Positions 1 to 5,035 of a stretch of 5,683 nt of DNA are shown here, one piece after another; within the stretch, counting starts at the first letter, position 1; each line of letters opens with the position of its first letter. Below the pieces are notes generated by a model. It saw nothing but the letters and a program-made list of their open reading frames with translations, was not told where the DNA came from and ran no database searches. The DNA lies in contig DBGA01000069.1 of assembly GCA_002295325.1 (NCBI GenBank), positions 48,800 through 54,482 on the forward strand. The letters run 5' to 3'. Origin of the DNA: Ruminococcaceae bacterium UBA866 (GTDB taxonomy: Bacteria > Bacillota > Clostridia > Oscillospirales > Ruminococcaceae). Position numbers and translations under genes: made by a program.

Positions 1-244
1 ATACTTCTCAGTTGCTTCAGGCGGAGGAACCGGACGTACACTTCACCCAGATAATGTTGCTGCAGGTCCTGCTTCCTACGGTCTAACAGACTCAATGGGA
101 CGTATGCATGGAGATGCTCAATTTGCTGGTTCTTCTTCTGTTCCTGCTCACGTTGAGATGATGGGGCTAATCGGTATGGGTAATAACCCAATGGTTGGTG
201 CTACTGTTGCTTGTGCAGTTGCTGTTGAACAATCTGCTAAATAG
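1..244 (+). CDS. GGGtGRT-family protein, C-terminal fragment (5' end outside window)
   Basis: The frame is open from base 2 and ends at a TAG (242-244), giving 80 visible residues; the start lies left of the window. Near the beginning of the visible part is the run SGGGTGRTLHPDN, the signature that names the GGGtGRT family (Pfam family of that name, to my recollection about 330 residues long, common in Clostridia). It is followed by a Gly/Ala/Met-rich stretch with MGRMHGDAQFAGSSSVPAHVEMM and GMGNNPMVGATVA. No membrane segment or signal is evident in this part. The function of the family is not established; the glycine-rich signature could bind a phosphate or nucleotide, but that is a guess. 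A probable terminator follows about 50 bases after the stop, so it is not co-transcribed with aroF. The family call rests on recognising the motif; the reading frame itself is secure. Confidence 0.85.
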   Translation, partial: YFSVASGGGTGRTLHPDNVAAGPASYGLTDSMGRMHGDAQFAGSSSVPAHVEMMGLIGMGNNPMVGATVACAVAVEQSAK

Positions 245-295
245 TTTAGTTTATATTTACTACTATAACTTAGATGTTACAATAAGTTAAAAAGT

Positions 296-343
296 ATATA
301 CACGTTATTTTGAGTAAAATCATTATGACGTGTATATTTTTTT
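296..343 (+). terminator. Probable Rho-independent terminator after the GGGtGRT gene
   Basis: A perfect 10-bp inverted repeat (296-305 ATATACACGT with 328-337 ACGTGTATAT) is followed by a run of seven T (337-343). The 22-base loop contains a smaller ATTTT/AAAAT stem that can stack inside it, and an A-run upstream of the left arm can pair with the T-run. The stem is AU-rich and the loop long, so it is weaker than the other two terminators in the window. Confidence 0.6.
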
Positions 344-473
344 ATACAAGTCCAATACCCTATATGCTAATGCCTACTTAATTAGTTACTATAATAATTC
401 TTGCCTTTTAAATATTTAGCATATATCACTTTATTTTTGAAATTATCTTTTTAATATTTGTATAAATATTGTA

Positions 474-502
474 TTGTAATTTATTATATAAAGTTGTATA
501 CT
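474..502 (+). promoter_or_regulatory. Predicted sigma-A-type promoter of the aroF-tyrA operon
   Basis: A -35 box TTGTAA (474-479) and a -10 box TATACT (497-502) are separated by exactly 17 bases. Transcription would start near 508, giving a leader of about 60 bases before aroF. A second, weaker pair (TTGTAT 458-463 with TATTAT 482-487, 18-base spacing) lies just upstream. In such AT-rich DNA promoter-like matches are common, so the call rests on spacing and position. Confidence 0.55.
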
Positions 503-567
503 TTAGTAGTAAAAAGCTTTAAATCATTAAAGTAAATAACTTTTTTGTATTATAGGAGGAATTAGTA

Positions 568-1578
568 ATGGTCTTAGCCGTAAAACAAAATGCAGATGAA
601 CAACAACTTCAAAACCTAATTAAATGGATAGAATCCCTAGGGGTGACCGTTCACCTATCTCGTGGTTCGCATACAACTATAATTGGACTTGTTGGTGATA
701 CAGCCTCTATTGATATAGACCTTATTCGATCGATTAGTATTGTTGAAACTGTAAAACGCATTCAAGAGCCATACAAGAGTGCTAGCAGAAAATTTCACCC
801 TGATGATACTATAGTTGATATAGCTGGACACAAAATTGGAGGAGGTCACTTTCAAGTCATTTCAGGTCCTTGCTCGGTAGAATGTGAGGAGCAGATTTGT
901 GAAACTGCTCTTCGTGTAAAGGCAGCCGGAGCTAATTTACTGCGTGGTGGCGCATTTAAACCTCGAACTTCGCCATATGATTTTCAGGGGCTGCGTGCTG
1001 ACGGAATAGAACTTTTACTAAAAGCTAAAAAGCTAACTGGAATGCCAATTGTTACAGAAATTATGGACGCTTCTCATATTCCAATGTTTGAGCAGGTTGA
1101 TGTAATTCAAGTAGGTGCTAGAAATATGCAAAACTTTGAACTATTAAAAATGCTTGGAAAACTTGATAAGCCTATTCTACTAAAGCGTGGGCTTGCAAAT
1201 ACGATTACGGAACTTTTGATGAGTGCTGAATATATTCTAGCTGGTGGAAATAAAAATGTCATTCTCTGCGAAAGAGGTATCCGTACGTTTGAAACAGCTA
1301 CACGCAACACCCTCGATATTAGTGCTGTGCCTCTTATCCACCAGTTGTCACATCTTCCTATTGTAATTGACCCTAGCCATGCTACAGGTATACCATGGAT
1401 GGTTGAGCCTCTCTCTGTTGCATCTGTTGCAGCGGGTGTTGATGGTTTGATTATTGAAGTGCACAACGATCCTATAAACGCATTATGTGATGGTGCACAG
1501 TCCCTTACCCCAGATCAGTTTGATAAAACTATGGTTACTATTAGTAATATGGCGAAGTTTGTAGGAAAGAGGTTATAG
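568..1578 (+). CDS. aroF: 3-deoxy-7-phosphoheptulonate (DAHP) synthase, AroF type with N-terminal regulatory domain
   Basis: Condenses phosphoenolpyruvate with erythrose 4-phosphate to DAHP, the first step of the cytosolic shikimate pathway to Phe, Tyr and Trp. The protein has 336 residues, the usual length for the subfamily. Residues 1-68 form the ferredoxin/ACT-like regulatory domain; about 90-336 form the (beta/alpha)8 barrel. Visible active-site blocks are GPCSVE (100-105), RGGAFKPRTSPY (127-138), QVGARNMQN (182-190), LLKRG (205-209), CERGIRTFE (235-243), DPSHATG (269-275) and EVHNDP (298-303). The predicted metal ligands Cys102, His272, Glu298 and Asp309 sit at the same numbers I recall for the Thermotoga maritima enzyme. 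The ATG is preceded by AGGAGGA (554-560) at 7 bases, which fixes the start. In the Thermotoga relative, tyrosine inhibits through the N-terminal domain; the same is inferred here. It is followed two bases later by tyrA in the same operon. Confidence 0.97.
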   Translation: MVLAVKQNADEQQLQNLIKWIESLGVTVHLSRGSHTTIIGLVGDTASIDIDLIRSISIVETVKRIQEPYKSASRKFHPDDTIVDIAGHKIGGGHFQVISGPCSVECEEQICETALRVKAAGANLLRGGAFKPRTSPYDFQGLRADGIELLLKAKKLTGMPIVTEIMDASHIPMFEQVDVIQVGARNMQNFELLKMLGKLDKPILLKRGLANTITELLMSAEYILAGGNKNVILCERGIRTFETATRNTLDISAVPLIHQLSHLPIVIDPSHATGIPWMVEPLSVASVAAGVDGLIIEVHNDPINALCDGAQSLTPDQFDKTMVTISNMAKFVGKRL

Positions 1579-1580
1579 TT

Positions 1581-2447
1581 GTGGCAGAGCTTTTCAATAA
1601 TCGTACTTGTGTTGGTATTGTAGGTCTTGGCCTTATAGGAGGCTCACTCGCAAAAACTATTAAGGCTAAAACTGATTATATGATTCTTGGATATGATAGC
1701 AACCAGAACGTTCTTACTACTGCAAAAAATGATGGTGTCATTGATGACATTGTTACTGATGGTGACTTTAGGCGTTGTGATATAGTTTTTGTAGGCTTAT
1801 ACCCCAAAGATACAGTAAGCTTTATAGAAAACCCTTTAACCCTGTTTTCACCCGATATAATAGTAATTGACCTTTGCGGCGTAAAAGAATATGTTTGTGA
1901 TAGGCTAGAAACAATATCAAAGCTGAAAAATATCAACTTTATCGGTGCGCACCCTATGGCAGGGCGTGAGTTTTCTGGCTATGATAACTCTATTTCAACC
2001 CTTTTTCAAGACGCAAGTATAATTCTAACTCCAATCTCGGCCACCACAGTTTCAATGATTGAATCGGTGAGTGAATTACTGAAAAATTTAGGGTTTGAAA
2101 AAATTACAATCACTACCCCTCAAAATCATGATAGAGTCATTGCTTATACATCACAACTTGCACATGTTGTATCTAGTGCTTATGTGAAAAGCCCTACTTC
2201 ACAAAACTTTTCCGGCTTTTCTGCTGGCAGTTTTAAAGATTTAACAAGAGTGGCAAAGCTTAATAGTGATATGTGGAGTGAGTTATTCTCATTAAATTCA
2301 GAAAATCTTATAACTGAGATTGACAATATAATAGGCGAGCTTAGCCACTATCGTACAGCACTATTAAATAAGGATATCACAAGTTTAAAACAACTACTAC
2401 AACATGGAACTGATTTGAAAATCGCAATGAATAATTCTGAAAATTAA
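1581..2447 (+). CDS. tyrA: Prephenate dehydrogenase
   Basis: Oxidatively decarboxylates prephenate to 4-hydroxyphenylpyruvate, the committed step to tyrosine, in the cytosol. The 288-residue protein opens with a Rossmann nucleotide-binding loop, GLGLIGGSLA (15-24); an Asp at the end of the next strand (GYD, Asp39) favours NAD+ over NADP+. Further family landmarks are GAHPMAGRE (122-130, with the catalytic-type His124), HDR (183-185), TSQLAHVVSSA (190-200) and GSFKDLTRVA (216-225, Arg223 a likely substrate contact). The all-alpha C-terminal domain ends near 288; there is no chorismate mutase fusion and no C-terminal ACT domain, so direct tyrosine inhibition through ACT is not expected. Translation starts at a GTG two bases after the aroF stop, with an AAGAGG sequence at 1567-1572 inside the end of aroF, so the two are probably translationally coupled. 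A strong hairpin follows immediately. Confidence 0.95.
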   Translation: MAELFNNRTCVGIVGLGLIGGSLAKTIKAKTDYMILGYDSNQNVLTTAKNDGVIDDIVTDGDFRRCDIVFVGLYPKDTVSFIENPLTLFSPDIIVIDLCGVKEYVCDRLETISKLKNINFIGAHPMAGREFSGYDNSISTLFQDASIILTPISATTVSMIESVSELLKNLGFEKITITTPQNHDRVIAYTSQLAHVVSSAYVKSPTSQNFSGFSAGSFKDLTRVAKLNSDMWSELFSLNSENLITEIDNIIGELSHYRTALLNKDITSLKQLLQHGTDLKIAMNNSEN

Positions 2448-2449
2448 CT

Positions 2450-2495
2450 TAAAACATAAATCCTCTGTGTAAATACACAGAGGATTTATGTTTTA
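2450..2495. terminator. Bidirectional Rho-independent terminator between tyrA and the converging zinc-ribbon gene
   Basis: A perfect inverted repeat pairs 2451-2470 with 2475-2494 (20 bp), extendable by one T-A pair to 2450/2495, around a four-base AAAT loop. The core is CCTCTGTGT/ACACAGAGG. The outer part is AAAACATAAAT/ATTTATGTTTT, so a U-rich tail follows the core when read from either side. It fills nearly all of the gap between the two converging stops, and its right edge contains the TAA of the minus-strand gene. Confidence 0.92.
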
Positions 2496-2735
2496 GACTT
2501 TATAGTCAATTATAATTTTTTTGCAACCTTTGCAATTATATGCTATTGATTGTCCTTTTGGGATTGAGTTAATTATAACTCCCCCATTCTTTTTCACACT
2601 AAAGCTACCGCCTATTACATTAGGATTATCAATAGCATTCCAGTAAACTTTATCAAACATTATTGCTGACATAGAGGTTTTTATCTTACCCTCAAGCATA
2701 TCTTCACCACAATATGGACATCTCAATATTGACAC
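2493..2735 (-). CDS. Small zinc-ribbon protein (DUF6487-like)
   Basis: An 80-residue protein with two cysteine pairs, CPYC (Cys6, Cys9) and CKGC (Cys68, Cys71), which together can form one zinc-ribbon knuckle site. Between them is a beta-rich middle with a conserved-looking EDMLEGKI, a single Trp and GGSFSVKKNGG. The arrangement (N-terminal CPYCG-x-M-x-x-G, C-terminal CxxC near the end) matches small clostridial proteins I associate with Pfam DUF6487; their function is unknown. No membrane segment or signal peptide is seen. It starts with GTG directly after the nadE TAG; GGAG at 2741-2744 is 5 bases away and favours this start over a TTG nine bases further in. It is the last gene of the MATE-nadE operon, and its stop lies in the terminator hairpin. 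The gene is convincing; the exact family is less sure. Confidence 0.85.
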   Translation of the reverse strand: MSILRCPYCGEDMLEGKIKTSMSAIMFDKVYWNAIDNPNVIGGSFSVKKNGGVIINSIPKGQSIAYNCKGCKKIIIDYKV

Positions 2736-3470
2736 CTACTCTCCAAAAATCAAAGGCATTCTTCGTTTATGAGCACTAATTTTATAAGCACGATCAATCT
2801 TATTTTTTACAGCTTGGTTAGCCTCGCCTGTTTTTATATAATTATCGAGTTGTGCATAAGTAAGACCCATTTCTTGCTCATCGGTTTGTCCATCAAAAAG
2901 ACCTGCCGAGGGTGCTTTCTTAATGATATTTTTAGGTGCGTTTAGATAGTGCAGAAATTCCAAAACTTCTGTTGCAGTTAAATCTGCTATTGGATTAAAA
3001 TCGCAAGCCCCGTCACCCCACTTAGTGAAATATCCCATTGTACGCTCACTTTTATTCCCTGTTCCTGCAACAAGCGCATTTCTGGTTTGTGCAACGGTGT
3101 AAAGTGTAGTCATTCTAAGGCGTGGTGCAATGTTATTGCTCGCCAATGGTGCAATATCGCTAACTGGCATTATAGCATCGACGATAGATGATTTTGTTTC
3201 GCTCAAATCAACGGTTAAGGTTTCTATATGAAATTGGTTTGCAAGTTCGAGTGCATCTGTAGTGTCCTCATCATAATTTCTCTTAGATTGACAAGGCATA
3301 ATGATGCCTACAACATCTTCACAAGCTAATTTACAGAGTATTCCTACAAGTGCACTATCCTTACCCCCGCTATTGCCAAAAACAACACCGTTAGCGTGTG
3401 CGTCAGCCAAAATATTCTTAATAAATTGAACTCTATTTTCAAGCTCAACTTTATAGTCCCTTTGCAACAT
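2736..3470 (-). CDS. nadE: NAD+ synthase, ammonia-dependent type
   Basis: Amidates nicotinic acid adenine dinucleotide to NAD+ with ATP, the last step of NAD biosynthesis, in the cytosol. At 244 residues it is only the synthetase domain; the N-terminal glutaminase (nitrilase) domain of glutamine-using NadE is absent, so ammonia is the expected nitrogen donor. The ATP pyrophosphatase loop is SGGKDS (34-39). Other family blocks are NIAPRLRMTTLY (113-124), GTGNKSE (136-142), FTKWGDG (148-154) with DFNPIADL after it, KKAPSAGLFDGQTDE (184-198) and HKRR (234-237) near the C-terminus. All expected blocks are present, so it looks functional. The ATG has an excellent site, AGGGGGG (3478-3484), 7 bases upstream. 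Only 35 bases separate it from the MATE stop with no clear promoter or terminator between, so co-transcription is likely; the zinc-ribbon gene follows with no gap. Confidence 0.95.
   Translation of the reverse strand: MLQRDYKVELENRVQFIKNILADAHANGVVFGNSGGKDSALVGILCKLACEDVVGIIMPCQSKRNYDEDTTDALELANQFHIETLTVDLSETKSSIVDAIMPVSDIAPLASNNIAPRLRMTTLYTVAQTRNALVAGTGNKSERTMGYFTKWGDGACDFNPIADLTATEVLEFLHYLNAPKNIIKKAPSAGLFDGQTDEQEMGLTYAQLDNYIKTGEANQAVKNKIDRAYKISAHKRRMPLIFGE
2739..2744 (-). promoter_or_regulatory. Ribosome binding site deciding the GTG start of the zinc-ribbon gene
   Basis: On the minus strand GGAGAG lies within the last codons of nadE, directly before its TAG, with the GTG start following that stop without a gap. 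GGAG is 5 bases from the GTG, a workable spacing, whereas it would be 14 bases from the alternative TTG. The stop-start contact suggests re-initiation by ribosomes finishing nadE. Confidence 0.6.
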
Positions 3471-3505
3471 AATGCAGCCCCCCTAAAATATTGTTTATAC
3501 TTATA

Positions 3506-4903
3506 TTAACTATTTTCAGATGCAGTAATAGGGTCTCTGATCGCAACACATTTATTCTTCCATCTTCCAGAATAATAATATGTTACAGAAATTACTATGC
3601 CAAATATCCATCCAACCGCATAAGAATAAAAGATATAATCTCTTCCCCAATATTCAGCTATTAAATATGCAATGGGTAATCTAGCAAACCAAAGACTGAC
3701 AAATGAAGAAATCATAGGAGCGATCATTGCCCCTGCCCCACGTAATACACTGTTGTATACAAAGGTAATAGCCAATAGGAAAAAGAACGGTAAAACAGTA
3801 TGGAGATACGCTACTCCTGCATCAATGACATCTGGGTTTTGATTAAACATTCTCATTAAATATCCAGAAAAAGGATAAGTAGCAGCGGCAATTACTAAAC
3901 TAAAACCAACAGATAAAATTAACCCTGCCCTAGTTCCAGCTTTAACTCGATTAAGTTTGCCAGCACCAATATTTTGTCCTACATATGTGGTAATAGCAGT
4001 TGAAAAGCTTTGAATTGGCATAAATGCAAACGTATCAATCTTATTGGCTCCATTAAAACCAGCCATAAATGCGAAACCATATCCATTAACCAATGATTGC
4101 ATTAACATAATACCAACTGAAAATAATGCCTGCTGGATACCTGATGGTACCCCAAGCTTCATCGCTTTCCAGAATAAATCCTTGTTAAAATCAAATTTAA
4201 ATACTCTAATTTGTATACAACTATAATGTTTATTTATAAAATATATTCCAAAAATCCAAGAGCAAAACTGTGCAATTATAGTTGCAAAAGCTACTCCGAA
4301 TACTCCCCAATGAAATACTAAAACAAATAAAAGATCAAGCACAGTATTGATAATACTCGCAATTAATAGGAATAATAGCGATGTTTTTGAATCTCCTAAT
4401 CCTTGTAAAATCCCGGCATTAATATTAAATCCAAGGTTTCCAATCATTCCTACAAAAATAACTATCATATAAATCATAGCCATGGAGAGAGTGCCATCAT
4501 CGGGTACTTGAATAAGTATAAGTAACGGCTTGGTTAGCAAAACACCTATAATAGTAAGTGGAATTGAACCAACAATCATTGCAGTGTAGACTGTGCCAAC
4601 TGTTTCTCCTACCTTTTTAAGGTCATCAGCACCATAGTACTGTGAAATCATTACAGTCGCACCTACACCAACCCCCATAAACAGTGAACTCAGCATAAAT
4701 ATTATTGGAAATCCAGTTCCAACTGCAGCTAGTGCTTTTTCTCCGATAAAGTTTCCTACAACGATACTATCAACCATATTATATAGTTGCTGAAAAACAT
4801 TTCCTACCAAAAGGGGTATTGAAAAAACTATTAATAACTTATATGCACTACCCGTTGTCATATCAGTCATTCCCCCGCCATCTTTAGGCTTGAAAAAAGA
4901 CAT
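3506..4903 (-). CDS. MATE-family multidrug/cation efflux transporter
   Basis: A 465-residue integral membrane protein of the MATE (NorM/DinF-like) family, whose members export organic cations or other toxic compounds in exchange for Na+ or H+. The hydrophobic profile fits 12 membrane helices in two homologous MatE halves. Recognisable blocks are PLLVGNVFQQLYNMVDSIVVG (30-50, with Asp45 in the first helix), ILQGLGDSKTS (165-175), GVPSGIQQALFS in the first helix of the second half, YVGQNIGAGKLNRVKAG, and the second-half counterpart SVLRGAGAMIAPM. The substrate cannot be read from sequence. The ATG is preceded by GAGGGG (4915-4920) at a rather long 11 bases; an in-frame ATG at residue 15, behind a GGGGG run, is an alternative start, since the first 14 residues are not part of the transport fold. 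First gene of the operon, with its own strong promoter. Confidence 0.95.
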   Translation of the reverse strand: MSFFKPKDGGGMTDMTTGSAYKLLIVFSIPLLVGNVFQQLYNMVDSIVVGNFIGEKALAAVGTGFPIIFMLSSLFMGVGVGATVMISQYYGADDLKKVGETVGTVYTAMIVGSIPLTIIGVLLTKPLLILIQVPDDGTLSMAMIYMIVIFVGMIGNLGFNINAGILQGLGDSKTSLLFLLIASIINTVLDLLFVLVFHWGVFGVAFATIIAQFCSWIFGIYFINKHYSCIQIRVFKFDFNKDLFWKAMKLGVPSGIQQALFSVGIMLMQSLVNGYGFAFMAGFNGANKIDTFAFMPIQSFSTAITTYVGQNIGAGKLNRVKAGTRAGLILSVGFSLVIAAATYPFSGYLMRMFNQNPDVIDAGVAYLHTVLPFFFLLAITFVYNSVLRGAGAMIAPMISSFVSLWFARLPIAYLIAEYWGRDYIFYSYAVGWIFGIVISVTYYYSGRWKNKCVAIRDPITASENS

Positions 4904-4953
4904 ATTTTATTATTCCCCTCTTCTAACATGTTTTGAATATTATACATTAGAGT

Positions 4954-4982
4954 ATTATAACTCTTTTAAAAAAATATATCAA
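4954..4982 (-). promoter_or_regulatory. Strong sigma-A-type promoter of the MATE-nadE-zinc-ribbon operon
   Basis: Read on the minus strand, the -35 box is TTGATA (4982-4977) and the -10 box TATAAT (4959-4954), with a 17-base T/A-rich spacer. This is close to the consensus. Transcription would start near 4947, leaving a leader of roughly 45 bases without evident structure. The -35 box abuts the T-rich tail of the preceding gene's terminator. Confidence 0.75.
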
Positions 4983-5018
4983 CAAACAAAACCACAAAAC
5001 TTTAATGTTTTGTGGTTT
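4983..5018 (-). terminator. Rho-independent terminator of the CorC/HlyC-family gene
   Basis: A perfect 12-bp inverted repeat (4989-5000 with 5007-5018, AAACCACAAAAC and its complement) encloses a six-base loop. Read on the minus strand, the stem ends in GGTTT and continues into a T-rich stretch (TTGTTTGTTG), 17 bases after the stop of the CBS-domain gene. The A-rich left arm could make it partly active in the other direction, but no + strand gene ends here. Confidence 0.8.
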
Positions 5019-5035
5019 ATTTCTATTATTTTATA

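Larger units (their letters stand above)
245..567. other. AT-rich intergenic region between the GGGtGRT gene and aroF
   Basis: This 323-base gap contains no credible coding sequence on either strand. It holds the probable terminator of the upstream gene (296-343) and the aroF promoter and leader (474-567). Between them, 344-473 is about 80% A+T with scattered short inverted repeats that are expected by chance at this composition. I see no T-box, riboswitch or tRNA-like structure. Confidence 0.75.

Noticed and set aside
361..425. Perfect 10-bp inverted repeat TATATGCTAA (361-370) / TTAGCATATA (416-425) with a small inner AATTA/TAATT stem, upstream of the aroF promoter
   Set aside because: The 45-base loop, lack of a T-run and roughly 80% A+T make about one such pair expected by chance in a gap this size. 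It lies upstream of the predicted promoter, so it is not in the aroF leader. Without conservation data I do not call it an operator or RNA.
1107..1466. Open frame of 119 codons on the minus strand inside aroF
   Set aside because: It lies antisense to a fully conserved DAHP synthase core, resembles no family I know, and is best explained as a shadow of aroF codon usage. The same applies to the minus-strand frames at 655-855 and 1676-1936.
3471..3505. Possible separate nadE promoter in the 35-base gap after the MATE gene (TATAAG/TATAAA-like -10 sequences)
   Set aside because: No acceptable -35 box lies about 17 bases upstream of these AT-rich matches, so I treat nadE as part of the MATE transcript.
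4044..4226. Open frame of 60 codons on the plus strand inside the MATE gene
   Set aside because: Antisense to conserved MATE sequence and without a recognisable family; a shadow frame.
4935..4946. Second TATAAT-like -10 box (GTATAATATT on the minus strand) between the MATE promoter and its start codon
   Set aside because: It has no matching -35 box at the right distance; the TTGATA-17-TATAAT pair just upstream is far better.
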